A stretch of 64,000 bases of DNA from Dryococelus australis (Eukaryota > Arthropoda > Insecta > Phasmatodea > Phasmatidae): contig CM057003.1 of assembly GCA_029891345.1 (NCBI GenBank), forward strand, positions 12,192,709-12,256,708. The letters run 5' to 3'. Below the pieces are notes generated by a model, which saw only the letters and a list, made by a program, of their open reading frames with translations, was not told the origin of the DNA and made no database searches. The position numbers and the translations under genes are program-made. Shown piece after piece: positions 22,448-34,277 of this stretch; within the stretch, counting starts at the first letter, position 1, and every line of letters begins with the position of its first letter.

Positions 22448-23283
22448 TAAATTTCCTCTTAAATATACGTCAACAACCCGCCTATAGTTTATTGAAAACA
22501 CAATTTTTCCCTGTACTCACACTCGCAGTCATACGCCTCTTTTCCTCAGAGTACTTTGTATTTTATTCAAGATGGTATTTGAATATATTTACGACTATTT
22601 AACAGTGTAGAGAGGGCCTGTATTGAGATAGTGTCTGGCCTTTGGTCCATAGTGCAATACTATGGTGGTTATTCAGTAGCTCCCTCTAAACTCTATTAAA
22701 TTTCCTCTCAAATATACATCAACAACCCACCTAAAATTTATTGAAAACACAATTTTCCACGGTACTCACACTCGCAATCTCATACGCCTATTTTCCTCAG
22801 AGTACTTTGTATTTTATTGTAGTTGGTATTGATATATATATATAAGTATTTAGCAGTGTAGAGATGGCCTGAATTAAGATATTGTATAGCCTTTGGTACA
22901 TAGTGCAATACTATGGTGGTTATTCAGTAGCTCCCTCTAAACTCTATTAAATTTCCTCTCAAATATACATCAACAACCCACCTAAAATTTATTGAAAACA
23001 CAATTTTCCACGGTACTCACACTCGCAATCTCATACGCCTATTTTCCTCAGAGTACTTTGTATTTTATTGTAGTTGGTATTGATATATATATAAGTATTT
23101 AGCAGTGTAGAGATGGCCTGAATTAATTGTATAGCCTTTGGTACATAGTGCAATACTATGGCTGTTATTATACAATATCTCCTTCTAAACTCTATTAAAT
23201 TTCCTCTCAAATATATGTCAACAACCCACCTAAAATTTATTGAAAACACAATTTTCCCTTGCACTCACACTCGGAGTCATACA
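22448..23283. repeat. ~250-bp tandem repeat, 3.3 copies
   Basis: The word TTAAATTTCCTCTCAAATATA begins near 22,447, 22,697, 22,948 and 23,196, giving periods of 249, 251 and 248. Copies 2 and 3 are nearly identical; the first and last are more diverged. The array sits inside the 21-kb element. No coding content. Confidence 0.9.
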
Positions 23284-23399
23284 CACATACATTAGAATTA
23301 ACATTTACTAACACCAAGAACAAACAATTTGAAAAAGTGGGTGGGACCATGTCGCCTGAATCACCGATTCGACTTATCATTTATTAACACTAATAAACA

Positions 23400-23960
23400 A
23401 ATTACACTTTAACAATCCCAGAAAAAAACTATTGCACTCAGAATAAATTTTATGTGAATTTCATTCAATTGCAAACAATTTAATAAAAAGTTCATTCAAG
23501 TTGTAAATGATTCAATAAAATGTTTAAAAATTTGATAAAAGTTTATAAAATTTCATTCAAATTCTACAGAATTGTTAAAATAGTTTCAAGATTTTAAAGA
23601 AAGTTCAATGATTCCAAGAAAACTACTTTCAATTTCTAAAGAATTTGTTAAAAGTTTTAACTATTTGTTAAAAAGATTATAAAAAATATCTTTCAAATTC
23701 TAAAGATTTGTTTAAAAAGTTTAAGAAATGTTAAGAAAATTAATTTACTTTGGTAAAAGTTTTAAAAAGTTACTAAAAGTTCATTCAAGTTTTAAATGAT
23801 TTCAAAAAATTTCATTCATGTTGTAAATGATTCATTAAAATGTTTAACAATTTTAAGAAAAGTTCATAAAAATGTTTAGAGATTAATTAAAATATTTAAC
23901 AATTTGTTAAAAAGTTTAATGATTTTAAGAAAACTTTCTGGCAAAGTGGTACAAGTTACT
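23400..23960. repeat. AT-rich short-unit degenerate repeat
   Basis: Recurrent 'gtttaa(c/a)aatttgtTAAAAgtt', 'ttcattcaa(g)tt' and 'aaatgatt' words in irregular order over about 560 bases. Low-complexity, no frame. Confidence 0.55.
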
Positions 23961-24079
23961 GAAAGATAAAATGTGGTACAAAAAAAGCAATTTTTACTCA
24001 ATTGTATTAAAAGTTTTGACGAAATACCTCAAAAGAATTAAAAAGACCAAAATTATTTACTTACTTTAACTCTGGCAGC

Positions 24080-24160
24080 AAAGTTTGTAGGCTTCGAACG
24101 AGACCTGAACTCAAGGTCCAGCTGGTTGAGTGCTAGTCCACTCAGACAGGCAGGCGAAAG
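24080..24160 (-). mobile_element. tRNA-like SINE head candidate
   Basis: On the minus strand the segment from about 24,155 reads CTGAGTGGACTAGCACTC (A-box-like) and ends near 24,090 with GTCTCGTTCGAAGCC (degraded B box). The anticodon-arm equivalent CTCAACCAGCTGGACCTTGAG lies between. The spacing suits a tRNA-derived SINE. The rest of 24,160-24,520 is GC-richer, with a possible TATA box (cctatttatacccc) at 24,446, unassigned. Confidence 0.4.
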
Positions 24161-24865
24161 TCCGGGGTATCTACCCCAGGAAGCGGTCGGACGAATTCCC
24201 AAGTAAGCGGTAGAACTGGAAGCAAGGCTGAAAGTCGGAAGCGAGTAGTTCCTTCACTGCGCAACCCCGTCGTGTCAGGTCACATCAGAGCGAACCAAAC
24301 GACGGATGTCCTTGAATAATCACTTTTAGGCAGACAGATCTTAGTAGTCCGGGCCAGTACACAGGGTGTCCGAGTGCGAGAGGGCAGGAGGTGTTGACCT
24401 CATGAAGTTCAAGCAGCAAATGACGAGCTGGGGGGTAGGTGATCCTATTTATACCCCACATCGCTCCCTTGTCGAAAAAATTGATATTGTGTAATTCGCT
24501 ATCAAAATGCATAAAATGAACATATCACATATTTGAGACATCTTTTACCCAATTATGAGAAAATTTAATGCATTTAAATGATTTTACATTTTTTTTTAAT
24601 GCATCACGCATATGTAGGAATTTAGTATGTTGCCCATGCATTTATCCAGTTTTAAGAGTTTAGATTTGAATTATGTTCTTATTTAACAATTACATACGCA
24701 AATAATTGTAATTCAAATACAAAGTTTTTGCATTACAAGGTGAAATGAATTTAATACACTGTTTGAACCCTAACATTAATAAACAGATAGCATGCTATCG
24801 TATTTTTTTAATTATGTGTTTTGTTCATTATTCCTTTTATGTAATACGGTTAAATCACACATGAC

Positions 24866-25010
24866 ATAACCGGGACTCGAACCCAGCTCATATCAAACAT
24901 TCCTACCCAAGACTGAAACCCAGAAACTAACTATTAAAACCATACTCATCTGGGACTCGAACCCAGCTTATATCAAACATACCTTATCCAGGATTCGAAC
25001 CCAGAGCCTC
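24866..25010 (-). repeat. Three B-box-like repeats
   Basis: (G/A)GGATTCGAACCC / GGGACTCGAACCC occurs three times (about 24,870, 24,953 and 24,989), the first two followed by 'agct(c/t)atatcaaaca'. On the minus strand each reads GGTTCGA(G/A)TCC, the Pol III B-box or tRNA T-arm consensus. No complete tRNA can be folded around them by eye, so they are a small tandem of tRNA-like fragments. Confidence 0.55.
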
Positions 25011-25039
25011 CTTATATAAACTGATTACTCTATGAAGGC

Positions 25040-25670
25040 TGGTGACATTTAACAACTTATTTAATATATTTAAATTGATTTGTAAAAATATTATTACTTA
25101 GGTATTTATGCAGACATATATTTGCCAGATTCAAATATATCTTTAGTTGAAAACTATTTTTTTGGTGAACTAATAGTTTGTTTGTTATCTGATTAATTTG
25201 TTTTCCTTACAACGCTAGTGTGTAACTGCAACACACTTTTTTACCAATTTTATTTGTTAGAGAAACAAGTTCACTTTCAACATAGAATAGGTTAAATAAA
25301 AGTAAGCATTCATTTTACATTATATTTATTGACAAAATATATACAAACACATTTTAATATTATTATTTCGTCAAAGCAAAATATATGATTTTTCATAACA
25401 CACAAATAACTACAGGATGTCCGAAAACATTATCACACAAAGCATCAAACAAATACAGGTTGATTCGAAACACATAATTAAGTACAGGATGTTACACAGA
25501 TTACACAATTATTTCAAAAATACAGGTAGATTTAAAAAAAAGATATGCACAGCATTATCAAGCATACCTTGCTTCAAAACAACTACAGGGTAACACAAAA
25601 CCTTGAACACTACACTATCAAATACAAGTTTATTCAAAATATAAACAACAGTTTTCTTTAAAAACTAATA
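25040..25670. other. Non-coding spacer with repeated 'acaggatgt' words
   Basis: AT-rich. 'tacaggatgt(c/t)' and 'tacaggttgatt(c)' words recur at 25,412, 25,454, 25,482, 25,524 and 25,583, suggesting a very diverged short tandem repeat. No coding frame. Confidence 0.4.
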
Positions 25671-25677
25671 TTTTTTA

Positions 25678-28600
25678 TAAACTCATATCAACTTCAGTGA
25701 ACAAAGTTTTCGTGCATTTTCTTAATATTGGATCGAGATCCTCTTCTTGAACTCTGCTTTCAAGGAGGGGCCATTTCTTACGCCTTGGTTTTAACCTGTC
25801 TGTTTGTACACAACTGTCTTTACAAGTAGGGGCATGTAAAACGATGCTTTCACCCAAGTCAAATTTTTATTCAACATAATGTGAGTACACATTTTCAATA
25901 CTATATGGAAGAGGTGTGTTTGCAGTCATATAAAACACTGGACATTTCTTGTTATCACTGCATTGAATGAGTTCATGGCGCTTTCATCTCCTAGAGTAAA
26001 ATTAATTACTTTAAAATGAAAAATACTGTCGCAAGTCTCTGTAAATTCTCGTAAAAGCCAGTTACACCATAGTGCATAAGTTATATTGGACTTTCCTTGT
26101 TTGACACTGATGTAATGATTTTGAGGGTGGAAATATGTCATGTTACTACTATGACATCCAATACTCGACTGAGAAGATTTAGCAAGGAACAATGTATGTA
26201 TATTTATAAATTAATTCTTTCTATAAATTTGCAATTTGAAACGTGTTTTAGGGATGAATTTAATTTTTGCTAATTTTATTGCTCAATGCATGTAACATTT
26301 TGATGAATCACAACCTGTATGAGACATGTGACCAAACTTGTTTTTGCTATAATGACATAAAGTATGAAGATTATTATCACATACTTCGAAATACTGATAG
26401 TGCAAAATAGTGCCTGTATTATAAACAAGATGTTTCAAACATCTTTCTTCCTCGCAATATGCCATTACAATGCGTTCGCCCTTAATCTTACACTTAAGAT
26501 CTACTCTGTGCAGTCTGTACTGGTTTACAAGACATTTAGAAGTGTTGCAGTTACTTAAAGTGGAATCATAACTAGTTGGTTTACTATGTGCACTAAGAGC
26601 TTTAGAGTTATACGAACATTTAAAATGAATGTCTGACTCACATATTTCCTTAACAAAAAAAATGTGAATATGCTGTGCTATAAGTTACAGAATACAAACC
26701 TTTAGTAAAAAGTGCGTACTTATATTTCATTGGGAACATTATTCTGAATTAGCCATTTCACATGCACATGAATTACACATGGACGGGAAAACTAATCCTC
26801 CTTGTTCGAAAATAAAGTTGTGGATGTCCCCATAGCAGGTCTCCTTCCAACAAATGGTGATTCCCTGATGAGGTCTGGTAAGTTGGTAAGTGATTACTCC
26901 GTTTCCCTGCTCCTCTTCTATCTCCTTCCTAACACTGGCAATAAAAAAATCTTCTAATGTTGTTGGTAAATCACTGTTGGGGCGAAGATATCTCACAGCA
27001 CAATCGTTGCATGCTATTCCTTCACCAAAGTGAATGCCAAGAATGTTGCTGAAGCTGTAGCACCACTGTTCTATATCGTCGCAGACATGAACTTGTAGAA
27101 TACTCTTCTCTGTCCTATATGCAGGACCTCATATACATCTGTAGGGTCAAAGATTCTAGCCATGACTGACAATTTAATACTGAACACCTCATTTATGTAG
27201 CTGTTGTTTCATCACTTTTCTTCTAATTTTTACTGTTTTTGCTGAACCAAAATTTACAATTCCACATGCCACAGGGAGTAGTTCATTCTTGGTCACCAAT
27301 GTATGTAAAATGTTGCTTGTTACATAGTTCTGTCCAAACTGTAGTAAGAGAGCAGCAAATACAATCCTTCTGCATTATGTATTTGATTTTCTGGTATGAC
27401 TTGCATTTGATGATGTATCCACTTTGAGCTTCAAATTCTAGTTGACCATCATTCCAAGGTAGCTGACTGTCAGGATGTAAATTATATAAAGAACAAGAAT
27501 TTCGCCCATAACATGTGTCGAAAATATTAAAAATTTCTGTTCAACTGATTAACAACAGATGCTAATGTTCATCTCAGTTCCACATCTGTATCTGTAGTGG
27601 ACTATCTTCGTTTTCAATTTACAACCACGCTCGCCTGTATCCTGGAATAACACTGGCATAAGGAAGTGCTGAGTCGAATCTTTCCATCGTAACTGAAGCT
27701 CTGGTGTACGATTATCTCTCTTTATATAGTCAGACGTTCTTCCAGTTTGTTTTTAAAATAGTTCTTCAACAACAACTTGGTTAAATCAAATTTACAAACA
27801 CTAACATAGCTGTTCTAAACCTCAGTCTCACATTCCACATGGTGCTCTTAGAAGTCCACTAATGTCTACCATCTGTGTGATGTGTTCCTTATTAATACAT
27901 GTTTCAGTCTATAAGTTGGGCTGTCGTAAACTTCTCTACTCAATTTATATTTTATTTGAAGAAAAACCTGGTTCTTTGGTTATTTCTATACGGTGATTAT
28001 TTAAAACATAGGTCCCAAGAAGAACAGGGCAGTTTGCTGTCAGTTCACATATTAATAACTGGACAGTCTTCTTCATAACACAACACTCGTTCTGTAAACA
28101 TGTTTTCCCCGAAACATTTTGCAAAATGCCAATGTTCATCTGCGTTGCACATCTGTGTTTCGAAGTATATGTTGTATAGAGATCGGAACCATACTGTCTT
28201 GTATCCTCGAAAAATACTGGAATACATCTTCTCTGGGTTGAATTTCTCCATTTTTTTTTATCGTTTACGCAAACCATTTTTCGAAAATTAATATCTCTAC
28301 ATATAGTTAGCATATTAGTACAAATATTCTCTTGAAGCTTCGCTTTTATATTGTGAACAGAATGTTTTTTCCTCACAGTGATTAGTATTATGACATTTGA
28401 CTATTGAATGAATACTAGAATAGTCACGGTGTGGTATCTTCTGATATTTTATTACTTCTGCATTAGTTCAACTTATAAAAATTTCCTTCTGCTTTTTTAT
28501 AAGCACGTATATGGGATAGTCTTTGAGTAGCACATCATTTACATATTGAAAATGTTTTTTTGTAAACTGTCACCAGAATCCCATTACAGATTTTGTATCT

Positions 28601-28880
28601 CGTACGTCTGTTCCCAAAACATAATTTTAACTTCAGGTTTCAAACTGTACCAATGCTGGGAGATTTAAAGCATAATACTTTAGAGTCATTAATGTTATTT
28701 GCTTAAGAAATAGCAAGCTGCTTAATTACTAATGAGTTGTCTTGGTAGTCTTCAAAACCCTGAGCATAGCACATCATTTTTACGCTTGTTTCTTTATACA
28801 CTATTTACAAAAAGTATCTAATAGTGCTGACCTCGGAATCTACATCATCGTCTCCTGAATGGTCCATTACAACATCTGGA
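25678..28880 (-). pseudogene. Decayed Cys/His-rich gene of unknown family
   Basis: Minus-strand frames over about 3.2 kb read like protein, not random DNA. Near 28,770 comes 'CYAQGFEDYQDNSLVIKQLA', a stop and then 'KVLCFKSP', resembling an arthropod repeat-associated 'GF...IKELA...FKPP' module. Then come 'KCHNTNHCEEKTFC' (about 28,400) and an open 143-residue stretch (28,376-27,945). A second copy of its core lies at 27,695-27,558. Next are 'RYLRPNSDLPTTLEDFF' to 'CNSCACEMA' (26,996-26,739) and Cys/His-rich 'HTLCHYSKNKFGHMSHTGC' (26.3 kb). Several stops and shifts intervene. It lies inside the 21-kb element, where capsid genes would be expected, so it may be cargo. I cannot name it; more than one gene may be merged here. 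Confidence 0.38.
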
Positions 28881-29199
28881 ATGATTCTAGCTTAAAGTAG
28901 CTGTTCCAGTCTTCACGACATACAATCCCTCTGAATATGTTGTAAGTTCTCATCATTATCACAGGCGGCATGCCATAAGGACAGTCTCACATGGCAAATA
29001 GGATACAATATCCTCATCAGCTTGTAAATGTTCATTAAGGAACGGATACACTAGTTTTATTTTGTGACCCGGAGAAGAAATTATAAATTCATTGGGTAGC
29101 CTTCGCAGTTGGGAGCAGTCTAAACACAATCATGTTTTTGCCTACCCATAAGCTAAAATCGCATTGAATGTTTCAACACATTCAGAATCACAATTGTTA

Positions 29200-29470
29200 C
29201 AGCAATAACCTTCATGTATTGTACCTGTTGCGAGTTGATGTAGATATGAAAATCCCTTGTAGATCTAGATGATATAGTGAAGTTGTAGTAGATGTCTGGC
29301 ATCATTCTCGGTGTGGATACCTGTCATTGTTTTAGACTTCTGAAGCTGTAGTAGGCACCTACCATTGTAGTGGATGCCTGGTGTCGTTCTCGGTGTGGAT
29401 GCCTGTTGTAGTGGACGCCTGTCATAGTAAATGCCTAAGTCACACTAGTGCTAATGCTATGCACACAAAC
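29200..29470. repeat. Diverged minisatellite
   Basis: Words 'tgtagt(g/a)gatgcctg', 'cattctcggtgtggat(a/g)cctg' and 'gtagtggacgcctg' recur over about 200 bases with variable spacing. No frame with sense. Confidence 0.55.
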
Positions 29471-29479
29471 GCATACGCA

Positions 29480-31435
29480 CATGAAGTGACCTTAGCAGAT
29501 GCTGGCTTAACACTGACAAAAATTAATTTATCCCTCCTTATATAGTAAACGAATTTAAAATGGCTGCTATTTTCCTTCAAATTTACATTAAATGTGGCCT
29601 TTTAGGAAAATCAGTTGAAATAACATGAAATTTAACATATTTCATCTTCGATAATAGTCATTTCAAGCTGGACACGTGCAATACAGTAATATCAAATCTA
29701 TATTTATTTTCTAAGGAAAACAATTTGAAAATGAAATAAGTTAAAATATATATACATTTTATGGTAGAGTCGAAATTCAGAACTGGAAAAATTACTCGTG
29801 AAATACGCACAAATATTTAGAAAAACAGATGGAATATGTATGTTTTTTCTGCTAGATGAATAAATATTTAAGTATATTTCGAACAAGTTTCTTTTTACTT
29901 AAGTTTCAAATGGTTTAAAAAAGTATTACTTGAGTATTGCTTACATCTAATAAACGTGTTCCAAGTTTAATTTGAGTAAGTGGAAAGATGCGTGATTTTG
30001 ATTACTTAAAAGAGATTTTGCAAATTAAAAATATGTCTTAAAGTTGTGTTGGTATGAAAATTAATCATTGATTAGTTTAAAGTTAAATAAATTTTCCTGG
30101 AAAATGGAATAAAATTTGCTGGAAATGGGAAATAAGTTAGCTGGAAATAGGAAAAAGTTTATTGGATTAAACTTAAAAATTTTACTTAAAACGGTTTATA
30201 TTTTGTAATTGAATTTCTTGTGTGATAAAGACAAGTGATGAGGAAAATAAAGTTTCAGGGGCGGTCTTGTGGAATTTTTTATTTCGTTGGGAATACTCCA
30301 AGCTCTCGTGTCTCGAAAAATAGGAGGAAGCTTCAGTGTTCCAGCGAAAATAGCAGTTTGTTGGAAAGAGGGTGGAGGATAGCTATCCCAGGTGAGTTCA
30401 AAATCCTCTGCCGCCCCTAGAGATGGAGTCTTCACGACATTTCCCTCAAAAGCCTAGCTTTGGTATTGAAGCAAACCTCCGTTCCTTGCCGAGGCAGCTC
30501 TCACGTCGCACAACGTGCACTCTGTGGTGAAGCGAGGGGCACTGGGACTGTGTGGACCGGCCAGTTCCCGAGATATCAGGAAAACACATTTTTGAGTGGT
30601 GTAAGGGGAGGAGGTGTGTGTCCTTGAATCGATAGCAGGGATTGTGCAGCGTTCTCTGTGGCCAGGCCAGTAACCCAGAAATAACCTTTGGAGTGGAGGT
30701 GAAGATCAGGGGTGGTTAGTGCTAACCAGGTTTTACAGTGTTGGATCGATGGCAAGGTGTGTAGTCTTGGACAGGGCAGCGCTCCGAAAATGAATTCTGT
30801 TTTTTTTGGGGGGGAGGGACAGATCACCGATTACACACTGTGGGGTGGGGTGTTGTTCTGTGACCTTGGAAAAGAACTTTCTTTTAGCACAAAGTCATCT
30901 TCCTAACAAGGGGAGGGGGAGTAGGTGCTGTGAGGAGCGACATGAACAGATTTAGCTGTCCACTGCCATGTTAGTTTCACGAGAACCCTTCACCCTGCAT
31001 AGACGTGCCACCCACTCTCTCGACTTCCCTGAGCGGCTGCTGGGATAGCGTGCCACGACCAAGGGGTATGCAGACAGCGGGCTTCATGACGCGACCAAGA
31101 GGTAGCGAAGTCCCCAATATGCGTTGTCAGCCAGCGGGTGTCGACTGCGATTCTCGTTTTAATATAAAATATTTTTATTTAATCAGGAATAAAATCATTT
31201 TCGTGTAAACTACAATCCTGTGTTTGGTCGATGTAACATGGAATATATTTTTTACTGTCGTTTCGGTAACTAGTGCAGAAAATTTCACAGATTTAACAGA
31301 AAAAAATTGTTGTAAGTCCGTTATTTTTTTTAAACATATAGTATGTTTATATAAAGTGCTGCGGGATTAACTCACCTGAGTGTCGCTATGGTTCGATGGA
31401 AATAATTTGGGTTAAAAGATGTATTATTCTTACAA
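29480..31435. other. Element interior right side, no recognised gene
   Basis: 29,500-30,240 is AT-rich with 'ggaaat(a/g)ggaaaaagtt' repeats near 30,100-30,160. 30,240-31,150 is GC-richer (30,780 poly-G run ggggggg) and has short frames on both strands without motifs. No viral gene recognised. Confidence 0.35.
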
Positions 31436-31439
31436 TAGT

Positions 31440-34277
31440 GAAATTATCGCTGTCTGTTGTAGGACGAAAACAGAGTTTTCCTCGTAAATTTCAACTCAGT
31501 TGCCTGTCAGCCTCCGAACGTGCTCCATTTATATATAGTCAGGCTCTAGATCTAAGCTCGCTTCGTTCACTGACTGACCTCCGAGGCAGACGGATGTGTT
31601 TTGGGAGAGCTCCTTGGGCGATTTCGTTAAATGTTTAGTCATTTACATGTACTTGTGTTCATTAGACATTTTGTATTTTCATTAAAATCTCTGGGATTTT
31701 CACCTCAGTCTAAAATCAAACATAGTTTATAAGTTGAGGTATGTCAGTGCTCCAGGGACATCCCGAACGAATGGATGTATACTAAATGTTTTATTTTTTA
31801 TGCACATTAATGAATTTATTTATTTTTACATGTGAATTCTGTATCTAAAGTTTCTCAACAGTCTCACAGGGAGATGGATATGTTTGAAAATACTGTCAGG
31901 TATTTACTAGAGGTGGCAAGTAGTGGTACATATATCTTGTTATTGTGTTAATTACCATTTAATTTACAGGGGGCATTGTTTTTGCTTCGTTAAGTAATTA
32001 ATTTTACACTGGTGACTCACGTAATTGTGATCGTTTCGCACTTGTCGACACCAGATATTATTCACACAGTTGTGTTCATTCGTTATACGTCTCTTGTGTA
32101 AATTATATTTATAGCATACAGCTCGGGGTAGTAAAATCATACTGTAAACGTATTCATCTTTTACGTTTAATTGATTTTCATTACATAATAATTTCTTTAG
32201 GGCACCTGGAGACTAACGTAATTGTGATTGTTTAGCACTTGTCGACCCCAGGTTATTCACGTAGAACTCGTTTGAAATACAATTCATGTATTATGTCAGT
32301 GCTGTTATTCATTTGGAATAATACTATCTTTCAAAGTCGTCTATCTACCAACACCATCTACGAACAATATCACTACCAAACAAAAAAAAAAAACACTTAG
32401 ACCACTCTTGCACAAAACTCGCCACATATATATTCCCCTATCCGAACACGTCATACCTCATCCGAGTACCAGAGCTCCAAGGGTTAGACGTACGATAGCT
32501 GCTCCCCAACTCATAAAAAAGAAAGAAAGAAATTTGACCCTTAGTACACTCTTGCACCAAACACAGAAAAATTTAACACTTTCAGTACATTTAACCCTTT
32601 AAACAAAGTTTAACCCTTTTAATACATTTCAGCATTACAATTTGATTAACACTTTCAATCAATTTAATTATCACCTTGATATTAAATTAATTAGGTCAAT
32701 AAAAAGGCGGCATCCCTTTGTATCTGGGACCATCACACCCCTACTACTAATTTATTTAAAATGTATTGGAAAAACTTAAATTTTTCCGTAGTTCACCCCC
32801 AGCACCACTGTTGCACATTGTTTAATTAGTCAACAGGCCTCTACGTGTCGCCTAATTCATTCTATCGTGTTCCACAATCTTGTTTTTTTTGTTTGTCATT
32901 TGTTTATACATTACTGGAATTCCAAGTTTTCATCATCTAGTTTGTGCCAGTTACTCAGGATCATTTGACTTCCACTAGGTGGCAGCCGTATTTTATTTTT
33001 TTAAAGCATATTTTGCACTGTTGGCAAACCCCCCCCCCCCCCCCCCATATTTTATTATATTTTCAACACATACATTTCTCGATTATGCACCCTGTTATTG
33101 GCCTGTACCGAATGGTGACATTGTCCTTTTATGCAAAGTATATAATCTGTGCTATTTAATTTCGTTATCTGTTGTATTCTTAAGTGCGAGTTTTTTTAAT
33201 TAAAAATAAATTTTATATAAGAAGTGCAGGTTTAAATGAAAATGCCTAAATGTAATATAATCACATTATTTCATAAGAGGTTGGTATGCACTTATTCTCA
33301 TTTGCAGATGATCCACCGAATCGAGTGTCATGCCCGAACCTTTCATCGTCATTTCTTCTTCCTCGCAACATACCGTTTGTATATTATCTTCTACATTCTT
33401 TTCGATATCATATAAATTACAGAGTGGTACATTCTGGGTCTTGAATGCCCTCCTGCGAAGTTCGTCCTGGTTCGTTTCTGGTTTTGTTTAGATACATTTC
33501 AGCCATACATATTATATTTTAGATCCCCTTTTATTTCAATCTCTTATGTAAGTTGGTTTATTAAATTTTGTTTCATACTTGACAGGAATGAGCAAACATC
33601 TTTAGACAAAGCTGTCAGATCTGGGGCAATGTAATCTTTCAGAAGGCTACTGAATGCAGATTGCTTCACGAAAAATCCATTGGTATTAGGTTAGCCTAGA
33701 ACATGGACAGGTTCTCGACTATGAAGATTCCACTGTTTGACATGGTTGTCATACAACTCATAATATAGTTTTGCTTGATGGTTATATATTTCAGGTCCCA
33801 TGTTGTCTGAAACTTACGACCACACTTATGGCAGGCAAGAGTCAAATAAACCCATCCTGTGTTTTTCGTGCATTTACCACTCTTCTCGTGCCGATGTACA
33901 TTGTTACTTTAACTGTACGTCTCACCAGAGTAACGACACGATCGACCCGATATCGACCCTGGAACGCTGATCCCGGTCACCTGCTCCAGGAATAATGGGA
34001 CATTTTTGAAACTCCTTTTTAAGTAATTTTTAAAATTTCTTTTTAATTTTTGGACTTTTTTTGGAATTTTTTTTATTTTTTGAGATTTTCTGAATTTTTT
34101 AATATTTTTTTGGATTTTTGGAGTAAAATGTCACCGGATTCAGGGTCAAAGGTCAAGTTAAAAGGTCAGGATCACGTGGATCTAATATGGCCACCGGGGC
34201 GACGTCACAACATGGCGGCCCCTGGTTCCGAGCCCCCGTCCCGGATCCCGTTGTACCCAAACATACTTTACCCTACT
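31440..34277 (-). repeat. Right terminal inverted repeat with a ~1.2-kb insertion
   Basis: Reverse complement of the left repeat. 31,440-32,715 matches 13,560-15,110 well (for example 'GATCACAATTA' near 14,080 against TAATTGTGATCG near 32,025). 33,905-34,277 corresponds to 13,190-13,560. The 32,720-33,900 stretch has no left counterpart, so it is an insertion here or a deletion on the left; it includes a poly-C run near 33,030 and no gene. Confidence 0.7.
34143..34168 (+). promoter_or_regulatory. DR1-type nuclear-receptor site plus half-site
   Basis: GGGTCAAAGGTCA (34,143-34,155) is a near-perfect direct repeat with one-base spacing (DR1; HNF4/RXR-USP type). A further AGGTCA follows at 34,163. 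It lies about 110 bases from the element end. Activity is inferred only. Confidence 0.45.

Larger units (their letters stand above)
13190..34277. mobile_element. Near-complete Maverick/Polinton-type element, ~21.1 kb
   Basis: The two ends are inverted repeats. The left begins AGTAGGGTAAAGTA and the right ends TACTTTACCCTACT, giving the AG...CT termini typical of Mavericks. Further matches are the 13,560-14,300 segment against the reverse complement of 32,000-32,700, and 14,480-15,110 against 31,440-31,900. The interior encodes a protein-primed-type DNA polymerase B (minus, 17.2-20.7 kb). A length of 21 kb fits Mavericks (about 15-20+ kb). I see no integrase, packaging ATPase or capsid genes in the right half, which instead holds tandem repeats and an unknown decayed gene. 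A 6-bp target duplication is not evident (left gtaggt, right actgac), so it is old or its edges are misplaced by a few bases. Confidence 0.75.

Noticed and set aside
24180-24520. LTR of a retrotransposon with TATA box
   Set aside because: No second copy of the stretch, no primer-binding site or reverse transcriptase in the window.
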